Source: Chromatiaceae bacterium | GTDB lineage: Bacteria > Pseudomonadota > Gammaproteobacteria > Chromatiales > Chromatiaceae | Assembly (NCBI GenBank): GCA_022340805.1 | Contig: JAJDNF010000033.1 | Coordinates: 1 to 64,000, forward strand | Direction of reading: 5' to 3' | Length of the DNA: 64,000 nucleotides | Part shown: one piece after another, positions 8,356 through 16,558 of the stretch | Layout of the letters: the number at the start of each line of letters is the position of its first letter | Position numbering within the stretch: the first letter of the stretch is position 1 | Translations under genes and position numbers: made by a program | Notes under the pieces: model-generated | Databases searched by the model: none | Told to the model about the DNA's origin: nothing | What the model saw: the letters and a program-made list of their open reading frames with translations, nothing else

Positions 8356-10002
8356 ATGGATATGAAGGACCTAGATCCCGGCTTTCTCGGAATCCTGAAG
8401 GGCGTGTCCGGTGCGCACTTCATCGCTCAGCTGGAGCGGATGGGCAAGGGCTTCGAGGCGTATCGCCAGATCGGTGTGGAAAAGGTCACGGTCGGCCAGG
8501 TCGGATCTTATGTGATAGCCCGCGGTGAGCAGGAACAGGTCCTGTGCCAGGTGGTCCGGGTGTGGGAAGAGCCGCGTGGCAGCGATGCAGTGCAGCTGGT
8601 ACGCCTGCTGCCGCTCGGCGAAGTCAGCAGCGACGGCCAGTTCTTCCGCGGCGTGGGGCGCTACCCGCCGCTGGACACACCGGTCTACATGGCCGAGAGC
8701 CGCCAGCTGGAGGCGATGTTCGACTCAGTGCGTCGCTACGGCCTGCACCTCGGCAGGCTGAGCCAGCGCGCCGAACTGCGCGTATTCGTCGATCCGAACC
8801 TGTTGTTCAACCGTCACCTGGCGATCCTCGGGCAATCAGGCTCGGGCAAGTCCTGGGCGGTCAGCAGCCTGCTGCAGCGCACCGTGAAGCTGATGCCGAA
8901 GGCACATATCGTGCTGCTCGACCTGCACGGCGAATACGGCTGGCGCGACGCCAAGGGTCACTTCCACAGTGCCTTCCCGAGCGACATGGTTCGACACGTC
9001 GACGCGCGCAGTCTCGAGATCCCGTATTGGCTGTTGACCTATGCCGAACTCGTTGACCTGCTGATCGATCGCAGCGACCCCAACGCCTCGTTGCAGATCT
9101 CGTTCATGCGCGAGGTGCTGCATGGCCTGCGCAGAAAGGACAACGAGGACCTGGGTATCGACCGCCTGTCGGTCGACTCGCCGGTGCAATTCTCGCTGAA
9201 GGAACTGTACCTGCATTTCAAACAGGCGAACGAACAGCAATTCGACTTCGGCAAGACCAAGGGGCCGCTGTTTGGTGCGTTCGATGAATTCCTGGTGCGC
9301 TTCCAGGCGATGTTCAACGACTCCCGCTATGACTTTCTGCTGCGCCCCAAGCGCCGTATCAAGTCGCACGACCTGGAAGAACTGCTGCGCGATTTCATCG
9401 GCCTGGGCGATCCCAAGCGGCAGATCACGGTAATCGATCTCAGCCCGGTGCCGCACGATGTCCGCCCAACGGTGTCGGCACAGATCGGGCGACTGGCATT
9501 CGAATTCAACTACTGGAATCCGCAGCGCCGCGATTTCCCGATCCTGCTGGTCTGCGAGGAGGCCCATCAGTACATACCTCGCGAAGCCGACAAGCAGCAT
9601 CAGGGCAGTCGGCGCGCGATGGAGCGCATCGCCAAGGAAGGCCGCAAGTACGCGGTGGGCCTGTGTGTGGTCAGCCAGCGCCCGACCGAGCTGTCAGAGA
9701 CGGTGCTTTCGCAGTGCAGCAACTTTGTCTGCCTGCGCACCACCAACCCGCAGGATCAGGAGTACATCCGCAAACTGATGCCCGAAGGCGAACAGGACCT
9801 CGCCGACGTACTGACCACGCTGCGCCGCGGCGAGGCGCTGGCGGTCGGCGAGGCGATACCGCTGCCGACCCGGGTGCGGCTGTATCCACCTGACCCTGCG
9901 CCGGCTAGCAGCGACGCGCCAGTGGCCGAGAGCTGGAAGAACGGACCAGACGATGTCGATGTCGCCGGAATCGTCGATCATTGGTGGCGTCAGCAGCGCT
10001 GA
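8356..10002 (+). CDS. HerA-like AAA/FtsK-type ATPase (DUF87)
   Basis: The product is a 548-residue HerA/VirB4-type P-loop ATPase. Residues 1-130 form a HAS-barrel-like domain (VGSYVIARGEQEQVLCQVV). Walker A is GQSGSGKSWAVSSLL near residues 158-172, then VLLDLHGEYGW. Walker B with a catalytic glutamate is ILLVCEEAHQYIP near residue 395. VVSQRPTELSETVLSQCSNFVCLRTTNPQD carries the sensor and arginine-finger region. GAGGA lies six bases before ATG 8356, and a second ATG at 8362 is equally possible. In archaea and some bacteria HerA works with the nuclease NurA in DNA end processing. No NurA is encoded here, so the partner and role (DNA translocation, defence, repair) are open. Confidence 0.85.
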   Translation: MDMKDLDPGFLGILKGVSGAHFIAQLERMGKGFEAYRQIGVEKVTVGQVGSYVIARGEQEQVLCQVVRVWEEPRGSDAVQLVRLLPLGEVSSDGQFFRGVGRYPPLDTPVYMAESRQLEAMFDSVRRYGLHLGRLSQRAELRVFVDPNLLFNRHLAILGQSGSGKSWAVSSLLQRTVKLMPKAHIVLLDLHGEYGWRDAKGHFHSAFPSDMVRHVDARSLEIPYWLLTYAELVDLLIDRSDPNASLQISFMREVLHGLRRKDNEDLGIDRLSVDSPVQFSLKELYLHFKQANEQQFDFGKTKGPLFGAFDEFLVRFQAMFNDSRYDFLLRPKRRIKSHDLEELLRDFIGLGDPKRQITVIDLSPVPHDVRPTVSAQIGRLAFEFNYWNPQRRDFPILLVCEEAHQYIPREADKQHQGSRRAMERIAKEGRKYAVGLCVVSQRPTELSETVLSQCSNFVCLRTTNPQDQEYIRKLMPEGEQDLADVLTTLRRGEALAVGEAIPLPTRVRLYPPDPAPASSDAPVAESWKNGPDDVDVAGIVDHWWRQQR

Positions 10003-10070
10003 ACGGCATTGCCGGGCCGGCCGGATGAGCCAGGGTCGAGGATGTTGCCAGCCAACCACAGGAATATCAG

Positions 10071-10310
10071 ATGCCCGAAGACAATGTGCTGCCGTTTCCG
10101 AACAAGATGCGCGACGCGATCGACGCAGACCACTGGGTTGCGCTGCAGGGTGAGTTCTATCTGGACTGTTTCAATGCCCAGCACGGCCGACCGGCCGCAG
10201 ACCCCGAGGAGTTGCGCGTGTGGTTGGAGCAGGCCCAGCTGTTTGCCGACGTCGACAACCCGTTCTTTCGCGGCTGGCTTGTACGCCGCCTCAGCGAAAC
10301 CGACCACTGA
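10071..10310 (+). CDS. Small acidic protein of unknown function
   Basis: This encodes a 79-residue protein beginning MPEDNVLPFPNKMRDAIDAD and ending FFRGWLVRRLSETDH. I do not recognise the family. Composition is acidic in the centre (DPEELRVWLEQAQ), no membrane segment or signal is present, and helical content looks high. Its start is 69 bp after the HerA-like gene on the same strand, so co-transcription is plausible. It converges with the chemoreceptor gene at 10339. The reading frame has ordinary codon use for the region, which supports it being real. Confidence 0.6.
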   Translation: MPEDNVLPFPNKMRDAIDADHWVALQGEFYLDCFNAQHGRPAADPEELRVWLEQAQLFADVDNPFFRGWLVRRLSETDH

Positions 10311-10338
10311 ACCGCGCCACTGATCAGAACCGGTCGAC

Positions 10339-11820
10339 CTAAGCGGAGCTGTGCTGGCTTGGCTTTTCGTAGTGCTGCTTCTCCACGGACAGCCCACCGA
10401 TCAGACCCATCAGCTCGTCGCTGCGATCCTCGATGCGCCTGAACTCGTCCAGGATCTGGCCGAGCGCCGTCTCCGACTGCTTCCAGTCACCCTTGGCCAG
10501 CTCCAGCGCGTGTTGCACGCAGTGGTGCACCGCCCGGTGCGGCGAATCGATGTGTGGATAGGACGGCAGATGTGAGAAGGTCGCGGCGCCCTCCCCCTGA
10601 CTGTACCATTTGCCGAATCGGCAATGGTCGGGCGACACCATGCATCTGTTCCACGACTCCGAGCCCTCGCCCAGTTCCAGCGCCCGGTATGCGTGCTGGA
10701 TGTAGATCATATGATCCACTTTGCTCAGCGAAGAGTCGCTCACCGTCTGGGTGAGCGAGACCGAGGAGTGGGTTTCGGTGGCATTCTGATAGAAGGTTGC
10801 AAAATCCGTTTCGAACGCCTCGATGATCTGTTGTGATTCACCCGCCATGTCCGACATGGTCGAAGCCTCGTCGGTCACCTGCCTGGCCGACGCGGAGAAT
10901 CCCTGCATCACCTTGTGGACGTTTGCGGTCGCCTCCTTGGTACGCAGCGCGAGCTTCTTCACCTCGTCCGCCACGACGGCAAAGCCGCGGCCATGTTCAC
11001 CCGCGCGTGCGGCCTCGATCGCCGCATTCAGCGCCAGCAGGTTGGTCTGCTCGGCGATGCCGGCGATCATCTCCAGGATCTCGCCTACCTCGCTGCTGTG
11101 GCTGCCCAGCTCGCTGGCGGTATCGCGCACCCCCGCCATCTTCGGCGCCAGTTGGCGCAGATTGTCGATGACCCTGCTGATCGAATTGCGCCCGCGGGTC
11201 GCAACTTCGACTGAGTCGGCGGTGTTCGCGGCCACCGATTTCATCTGGTCCGTTATCTGCGACAGGTCGCGCTGTGCGCCCTGGAGATTGTCCAGCAGGT
11301 TTATGGTCTTGAGCTCGCCGAGCTTGGCCAGAAAAGCATCGAAGCCTCGCCGCGCCGTGACCTCCCGGATCGACGCTATCGAGGTGTTTATGCGATCGAT
11401 GGTGGCGCGATATTGGCCCTGCAGGCCATCCCCCAGGGCACGGCGGTAGAATGCCCCCTGCTCGACATACTGAAACGCGGTATGTACCTCGCGAAAAAAG
11501 GCCTCGATCTGGTCGCGACCCTCATTGATGTTCCATAGTGCCTCGGCCAACTCATGCCGGTCGTCGATACCGGTCACCCTGAAATCGGCATCGCCCCTCT
11601 GGGTGGCCTCGCCGAGGCGTTTGATCTTCTCGTACACCTCGCGGTCGCGCCGCATGGCGGACAGTCCCAGGACCAATATCGCGAGACTGGCGGGCACTGT
11701 GGCAATCAGCACGGGGTCGGATCCGTAACGGATCAGCGCGTAGACCGCGAGCAGCAGCGACACAGCGGTTGCGGCAAATACCGCACACCGCTGACTACAG
11801 GGCAAGTACAAATTCTTCAT
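10339..11820 (-). CDS. Methyl-accepting chemotaxis protein with C-terminal CZB domain
   Basis: This is a 493-residue chemoreceptor. Two hydrophobic stretches occupy residues 12-30 and 36-53, with almost no periplasmic loop, and are followed by a HAMP-like linker. The cytoplasmic signalling hairpin contains EMIAGIAEQTNLLALNAAIEAARAGEHGRGFAVVADEVKKLA, the CheA/CheW contact tip. The last 120 residues form a chemoreceptor zinc-binding domain: KVDHMIYIQHAYRAL, DHCRFGKWYSQGEG and YPHIDSPHRAVHHCVQHAL, with the His/Cys/His/His ligand set. CZB domains sense zinc or oxidants such as HOCl in characterised receptors. Its start overlaps the end of the PAS gene by 26 bp, so the two are co-translated and probably form one split Aer-like energy sensor. 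Confidence 0.9.
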   Translation of the reverse strand: MKNLYLPCSQRCAVFAATAVSLLLAVYALIRYGSDPVLIATVPASLAILVLGLSAMRRDREVYEKIKRLGEATQRGDADFRVTGIDDRHELAEALWNINEGRDQIEAFFREVHTAFQYVEQGAFYRRALGDGLQGQYRATIDRINTSIASIREVTARRGFDAFLAKLGELKTINLLDNLQGAQRDLSQITDQMKSVAANTADSVEVATRGRNSISRVIDNLRQLAPKMAGVRDTASELGSHSSEVGEILEMIAGIAEQTNLLALNAAIEAARAGEHGRGFAVVADEVKKLALRTKEATANVHKVMQGFSASARQVTDEASTMSDMAGESQQIIEAFETDFATFYQNATETHSSVSLTQTVSDSSLSKVDHMIYIQHAYRALELGEGSESWNRCMVSPDHCRFGKWYSQGEGAATFSHLPSYPHIDSPHRAVHHCVQHALELAKGDWKQSETALGQILDEFRRIEDRSDELMGLIGGLSVEKQHYEKPSQHSSA

Positions 11821-12313
11821 ACGTCACGCCTCGTGATTGAAAGCCATGCTCGAGGATCCCGCGCGATGCCGCGATCGCCTGCTTCGGACCGGCCTGCTGC
11901 TCCTTGGCCAGCATCTGTGCATAAACGGGCGCAATAGCCGCCACTGCATCCAAGCGCGGCTTGCGGCGCACAGAATAATAGCCCACTGTTTCGCCGCGCT
12001 CGTTGCGCGTCGGGGTAACGTTGGCGAACACCCAATAGAACGAGCCGTCGCTGGCCATGTTTTTCACATAGCCAAAAAACTCCTGCCCCGCCTGCAGGGT
12101 CTCCCACATGAATTTGAAGACCGAGCGCGGCATATCAGGATGGCGGACGATATTGTGCTGTCCGCCGAGCAACTCGGGTTCCGAGTAGCCTGCGAACTCC
12201 ATAAATATCCGGTTTGCATAAGTTATCCTGCCCTTCGCATCGGTCTTGGAGACAATGAAGTCTTCCTCGCGCATCACGCGCTCGCGATCGATCGGCGTAA
12301 TTCTGTGTTTCAT
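11795..12313 (-). CDS. Aer-like single PAS-domain sensor protein
   Basis: This 172-residue soluble protein consists mainly of one PAS domain with the Aer signature: DFIVSKTDAKGRITYANRIFMEFAGYSEPELLG, QHNIVRHPDMPRSVFKFMWETLQAGQEFFGYVKN and YWVFANVTPTRNERGETVGYYSVRRKP. This is the FAD-binding PAS type of aerotaxis receptors. The C-terminal 45 residues are helical. ATG 12313 gives the usual family start; the frame continues upstream without support. The next gene, the CZB chemoreceptor, begins inside its last 26 bases. In E. coli Aer the PAS, HAMP and signalling parts are one chain. Here they are separate, so redox state is probably passed by protein-protein contact. Confidence 0.85.
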   Translation of the reverse strand: MKHRITPIDRERVMREEDFIVSKTDAKGRITYANRIFMEFAGYSEPELLGGQHNIVRHPDMPRSVFKFMWETLQAGQEFFGYVKNMASDGSFYWVFANVTPTRNERGETVGYYSVRRKPRLDAVAAIAPVYAQMLAKEQQAGPKQAIAASRGILEHGFQSRGVTYEEFVLAL

Positions 12314-12431
12314 TGCCGCACCGTTTGCCAAATGTCGTGCGGGGGTTAACGGCAAATCTCTGTCGGAATTTAGGCGAAAGGGGGTGCTCCGCTGCCACAG
12401 ACCCGGTTCGGCGGCGGTACTTTGCGACAAC

Positions 12432-12464
12432 AAAAGCCCCGCGAACCGGCGGTTCGACGGGGCT
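12432..12464 (-). terminator. Rho-independent terminator downstream of metY
   Basis: On the minus strand AGCCCCG-T-CGAACC, a GCC loop and GGTTCG-CGGGGCT form a stem of 13 pairs with one bulge. It is followed at once by TTTTG. It lies 55 bp after the metY stop codon and points in the right direction. Confidence 0.8.
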
Positions 12465-12518
12465 GTCCTTGGGGCATGCCGCGCGGCTGTCAGACAGCCG
12501 ACGGTCTCTGTGCCAACG

Positions 12519-13793
12519 CTACTTGGCCGCAGCCAGGGCCTGATCGACGTCGGCGATGATGTCCTCGACGTGCTCGATGCCGATCGACAGACGCACCATG
12601 TCTTCGCGCACACCAGCCGCGGCCAGCTCGGACGGGCCCAACTGGCGGTGCGTGGTGGTCGCCGGGTGACAGGCCAGCGACTTGGCGTCGCCGATGTTCA
12701 CCAGGCGCAGGATCATCTGCAGTGCGTCGATGAACCGGGCCCCCGCCTCCTTGCCCCCCTTGATGCCGAAGCTGAGGATACCGGAGGCCTTGCCGCCGGT
12801 GATCTTCTGGCACAGCGCATAGTAGGGACTGTCCGGCAGGCCCGCGTAGTTCACCCACACGACCTGCGGGTGCTGTTTGAGGTGCTCGGCCACGCGCTGC
12901 GCATTCTCGCAGTGACGCTCCATGCGCAGGCCGAGTGTCTCCAGCCCCTGCATGACCAGGAAGGCATTCATCGGCGAGATCGCCGCACCGGTGTTGCGCA
13001 GCGGCACCACGCGGCAGCGGCCGATATAGGCCGCCGGACCGAGCGCCTCGGTATACACCACGCCGTGATACGAGGGATCGGGCTCGTTGAGCATCGGGAA
13101 GCGCTTGGCGTTGGCCGCCCAATCGAACTTGCCCGAGTCGACGATCGCGCCGCCGATGCTTGTGCCGTGGCCGCCGATGTATTTGGTCAGGGAGTGGATC
13201 ACGATGTCGGCGCCGAGATCGAAGGGCCGGCACAGGAACGGAGTCGGCACGGTATTGTCGACCAGCAGCGGCACGCCGTGGCGATGCGCGATCTCGGCAA
13301 GCTTGACGATATCCACGACATTGCCGGCAGGGTTGCCGATCGATTCGCAGAACAGCGCGCGCGTGTTGTCGTCGATCAGCGCCTCGAGCCCGGCATAGTC
13401 GTCATGCGACGCGAACCGGACCTCGATGCCCTGGCGCGGGAAGGTGTGCGCGAACAGGTTGTAGGTGCCGCCATACAGCTGGCTGGTACTGACGATGTTG
13501 CAGCCGACGTCGGCGAGGCACTGGATCGAGTAGGTGATCGCAGCCATGCCGGAGGCCAGGCACAGCGCGCCCACGCCGCCCTCCATCTCGGTCAGGCGCT
13601 GTTCGAGCACCGCCTGGGTCGGGTTCATGATGCGGGTGTAGATGTTGCCCACCACCTTGAGGTCGAACAGGTCGGCACCGTGCTGGGTGTCGTCGAAGGT
13701 GAACGAGGTGGTCTGGTAGATCGGCGTGGTGGCCGCATGCGTGGTCGGGTCACCGTGGTAACCGGCATGCAATGCCAGTGTCTCGAGTTTCAT
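12519..13793 (-). CDS. metY: O-acetylhomoserine aminocarboxypropyltransferase (sulfhydrylase)
   Basis: This is a 424-residue Cys/Met-metabolism PLP enzyme. It is predicted to make homocysteine (or methionine) from O-acetylhomoserine and sulfide (or methanethiol), so it assimilates sulfide directly. Motifs are LALHAGYHGDPTTHAATTPIYQTTSFTF at the N-terminus, RIMNPTQAVLEQRLTEMEGGVGALCLASGMAA, DNTVPTPFLCRPFDLGADIV and the PLP lysine in HSLTKYIGGHGTSIGG near residue 200. The long insertion and about 425-residue length favour metY over metB or metC (about 390). GGAGGA lies 8 bases before the ATG. The leader contains a long GC-rich hairpin and the gene ends in a clear terminator, suggesting a monocistronic unit. 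Confidence 0.9.
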   Translation of the reverse strand: MKLETLALHAGYHGDPTTHAATTPIYQTTSFTFDDTQHGADLFDLKVVGNIYTRIMNPTQAVLEQRLTEMEGGVGALCLASGMAAITYSIQCLADVGCNIVSTSQLYGGTYNLFAHTFPRQGIEVRFASHDDYAGLEALIDDNTRALFCESIGNPAGNVVDIVKLAEIAHRHGVPLLVDNTVPTPFLCRPFDLGADIVIHSLTKYIGGHGTSIGGAIVDSGKFDWAANAKRFPMLNEPDPSYHGVVYTEALGPAAYIGRCRVVPLRNTGAAISPMNAFLVMQGLETLGLRMERHCENAQRVAEHLKQHPQVVWVNYAGLPDSPYYALCQKITGGKASGILSFGIKGGKEAGARFIDALQMILRLVNIGDAKSLACHPATTTHRQLGPSELAAAGVREDMVRLSIGIEHVEDIIADVDQALAAAK

Positions 13794-13823
13794 CGGGGCT
13801 CCTCCAAATATTCTTGTATGCGG

Positions 13824-13862
13824 GGCGCAGGGCCCCGGGGATCCCGGCGCGGGATCTGCGCC
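13824..13862 (-). promoter_or_regulatory. GC-rich hairpin in the metY leader
   Basis: GGCGCAG at 13824-13830 pairs with CTGCGCC at 13856-13862, and an inner stem pairs GATCCC (13840-13845) with GGGATC (13851-13856), sharing one base at the junction. It lies 30 bp upstream of the metY start, between the glycosyltransferase stop and the metY ribosome binding site. It could be the terminator of the glycosyltransferase unit, although it has no U-tract, or a leader element. It does not look like a SAM or SAH riboswitch I know. Confidence 0.4.
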
Positions 13863-13912
13863 GATGATAGCGGCACTGGCGACGCCTTAACAGGCGCGCC
13901 GGACAGATGCCC

Positions 13913-15124
13913 TCAGCGGCCCAGCATGCGGGCGTAGGCCGCCTGGTAGTTGGACACCGATACCTGCCAGTTGCGTTGCTGTTCGACGAACTGCCGGCCT
14001 GCCTCCTTCAACGCCGTGCCCAGCCGCCGATCGTTCAACAGCAGGGTCATCTTCTCGGCCAGGCTGGCCGCATCGCCGGCACGGTGCAGGATACCCGTCC
14101 GACCGTCGTCGACCAGCTCCCGGTGACCGCCGACGTCGGAGGCGACGAACAGGCGCTTCTGCGCCATCGCCTCGAGCGGCTTGAGCGGCGTAACCAGCTC
14201 GGTGATGCGCATCGGCTGGCGCGGATAGGCAAGCACGTCTATCAGGCTGTAATAGCCCGACACCTCCTTCTGCGGGACGCGGCCGGCAAATGTCGTGATG
14301 TCCGCAATACCGAGCTCGGCCGCCTTGTGCTGCAGCGATGCCTCGGCCGGGCCGCCGCCGACCAGCAGCACATGCAGTTCGGGGATATCCCGACGCATCA
14401 GCCGAGCGGCCTCCAGCAGCAGTTCCAGGCCCTCGTAGTAATAGTATGAGCCGATGAAGCCGATCACCTTCTTGCCATCGAGCGCAAGCCTGCCGAGCAG
14501 GGCCTGGTCTACCGCCTCGACCGGCTGAAAGTTCTCGATGTCGACCGCGTTCGGGATCACGGTGATCTTTTCCGCCGCGATGCCGCGCGCGACGATATCC
14601 TGGCGCAAGCCCTCGCAGATGCAGAAGCAATGATCGGCGTGCTTCAGCGCCCAGGTCTCCAGCGCGCGGGTGATGCGGTAGCGCAGGTCGCCCTCGCGTG
14701 CGGTGCCATGGCTGACCGCAGCATCTTCCCAGAAGCCGCGCACCTCGTAGCCCACCGGGATGCCGAGCGCCTTGCCCACACGCACCGCGGCGATACCGTT
14801 GAGCGCGGGAGAATGGGCGTGCAGCAGATCAGGCTTTACCTGCCGGGCCACCTCAGTCAGGCGGCGTTCCAGGTCGCGGATCACCGCATACTGGTTGATG
14901 AGCGGCAGCGCGTGCAGGCTGCTGCGACGCTGCGTGCGAAAGAAATGCAGACCCTCCACGGTCTCCTCGTCGGGCTGCGCCGCAACGGCGTCGGCGTGCT
15001 TGGTGCTGGTGATGTGCTCGGTCTGCCAACCCAGCTGGCGCTGCTGCTCGAAGATCGATCGCGAGCGGAACGTATAACCGCTGTGCAGCGGGATGGAATG
15101 GTCGAGTACGTGAAGGATCAACAT
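13913..15124 (-). CDS. Family 4 glycosyltransferase, exosortase-A (PEP-CTERM) associated type
   Basis: The product is a 403-residue GT-B glycosyltransferase. The opening ILHVLDHSIPLHSGYTFRSRSIFEQQRQLGW is what I know from the exosortase-A-associated glycosyltransferase group (TIGR04063). The C-terminal donor-binding part has VIGFIGSYYYYEGLELLLEAARLM, LVGGGPAEASLQHKAAELG and the EX7E-like segment ITELVTPLKPLEAMAQKRLFVASDVGGHRELV. No signal or membrane anchor is visible, so it should be a cytosolic or peripheral enzyme of exopolysaccharide assembly. It follows the other GT4 gene with 9 bp between stop and start, a clear operon. No exosortase or other EPS gene lies in the window, and the locus appears separated from the rest. 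Confidence 0.85.
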   Translation of the reverse strand: MLILHVLDHSIPLHSGYTFRSRSIFEQQRQLGWQTEHITSTKHADAVAAQPDEETVEGLHFFRTQRRSSLHALPLINQYAVIRDLERRLTEVARQVKPDLLHAHSPALNGIAAVRVGKALGIPVGYEVRGFWEDAAVSHGTAREGDLRYRITRALETWALKHADHCFCICEGLRQDIVARGIAAEKITVIPNAVDIENFQPVEAVDQALLGRLALDGKKVIGFIGSYYYYEGLELLLEAARLMRRDIPELHVLLVGGGPAEASLQHKAAELGIADITTFAGRVPQKEVSGYYSLIDVLAYPRQPMRITELVTPLKPLEAMAQKRLFVASDVGGHRELVDDGRTGILHRAGDAASLAEKMTLLLNDRRLGTALKEAGRQFVEQQRNWQVSVSNYQAAYARMLGR

Positions 15125-15133
15125 GCATAGCTC

Positions 15134-16324
15134 CTACGCGGCATTGTGCGCGCCGACGACCCGGCGGAAGATCTCGAGCTGCCCACGCGAGGTGTCATCC
15201 CAACTGAAGCCCTCGGCATACTGGCGCGTCGCGGCCCGCTCCGGCAACGCGGCAAACAGCCTGCGGACCGCCGCCGTGATCGCGCCGGCGCTGCGCGCAT
15301 CGGTGAGCTGTCCGGCGGCGGCCGATGCCACCACCTCGGGTGTACCATCGACCGGCGTCGCCACTACCGGCGTGCCACACGCCATGGCCTCGAGCAGGAC
15401 GTTTGCCCAGCCCTCGCGGCTGGATGCCAGGACCAGCGCATCGGCTGCCTGGTAGTGCTCGCGCAGCCTGTCCTGCGACAGGCGTCCGGTGAAGGTCACT
15501 CTGCCCTGCAGCCCGAGCCGCTCGACCAGCTGTCGCAGCGCGGCCTCCTCGGGCCCGTCGCCGGCGATCAGCAGGTCCATGTCGGGCAGCCCGGTCATGG
15601 CCTGGATGGCCAGGTGGTGCCCCTTGCGCTCGATCAGGTGGCCGACCGACAGGAGCGTCGGGCGCGCCGAGTAGCCCAGCGACTCGCGCAACGGCGCGCG
15701 CTGGTCGGCCGGGTGGAAGAACACCAGATCGACCCCGTTGCGCAGCACACTGACCCGTTCATCCGCCACACCCAGCTCGCGCAGGTAGCCCTTCAGCGCC
15801 CCGGCGACGGTGATCATATGCCCGGCCTTGCCGGCGACGCGCAAAATCATGCGCCTTGGCGCCGCGTAGCGCGGGATCAGGTTCAGATCGGTACCCCGGC
15901 CGGTTACCGTGAACGGCCGGTCGAACTCCTCGGCCAGACGCATCGCTGCGACACCGTCGGGATAGAAGTAATGCGCATCGATCAGGTCGAAATCGAAACC
16001 CCGCTGCCGGATTCGCCGCACCGCACCGCGCACCGCTGCATACATCAGCCAGGGCGCGAAACGCATGCCGACCTTCGGGATCACCGGGTAGCGGGGATAC
16101 CAGACTTCGATGCCATGGCGCTGCGCGTGGTCCTCCACCCCGGCAAACTTGGCATAGTCGCCGAAGCGCGGATTACTGGAGGGAAACCAGGGCACGGGGG
16201 CGACCACCCTGGCCTCGATCTCCGGCGCATAGGCCAGCAGCTGGCGCAGGCGGTTCTCGACGAATATGCCGTGCGAGGCCTGGTGCGAGTTGGGATAGAG
16301 GGAGCTGAAGACCAGGATTTTCAC
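15134..16324 (-). CDS. Family 4 glycosyltransferase
   Basis: This 396-residue GT-B glycosyltransferase is read from a GTG start at 16324, which gives the usual family N-terminus (V/M)KILVFSSLYPNSHQASHGIFVENRL; the frame is open further upstream without a good start. TGRGTDLNLIPRY lies in the acceptor half. LLSVGHLIERKGHHLAIQAM, LIAGDGPEEAALRQLVERLGL and the EX7E segment SSREGWANVLLEAMACGTPVVATPVDGTPEV are in the donor half. It is first in the two-gene glycosyltransferase operon. Predicted role: addition of a sugar to a lipid-linked exopolysaccharide intermediate at the cytosolic face. Sugar specificity is not predictable. Confidence 0.85.
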   Translation of the reverse strand: MKILVFSSLYPNSHQASHGIFVENRLRQLLAYAPEIEARVVAPVPWFPSSNPRFGDYAKFAGVEDHAQRHGIEVWYPRYPVIPKVGMRFAPWLMYAAVRGAVRRIRQRGFDFDLIDAHYFYPDGVAAMRLAEEFDRPFTVTGRGTDLNLIPRYAAPRRMILRVAGKAGHMITVAGALKGYLRELGVADERVSVLRNGVDLVFFHPADQRAPLRESLGYSARPTLLSVGHLIERKGHHLAIQAMTGLPDMDLLIAGDGPEEAALRQLVERLGLQGRVTFTGRLSQDRLREHYQAADALVLASSREGWANVLLEAMACGTPVVATPVDGTPEVVASAAAGQLTDARSAGAITAAVRRLFAALPERAATRQYAEGFSWDDTSRGQLEIFRRVVGAHNAA

Positions 16325-16558
16325 GTCGGCAATGGCTCTCGCGCCAGTCAGCGGTGGACGGGCCGACCGCCCACCCGGCGGCCATCGGTCAGTATCCTGG
16401 AGGGTTCCACGGTCGGCCCTTGAGGCGCTTGGTGCGAGAGTCCGGAACCCACAGACCCTCGCCACCACCGACTACCCCACGCTTATGCCGGATCCGCCGA
16501 CCTTAAACGCGGCGGCACGACATTCATGCTCCCGATACCGGCAGCCCGAAGGCCCCGT

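Noticed and set aside
12246-13937. Plus-strand open frame of 563 codons opposite metY
   Set aside because: The metY motifs on the other strand are complete; this frame has low-complexity composition and no ribosome binding site.
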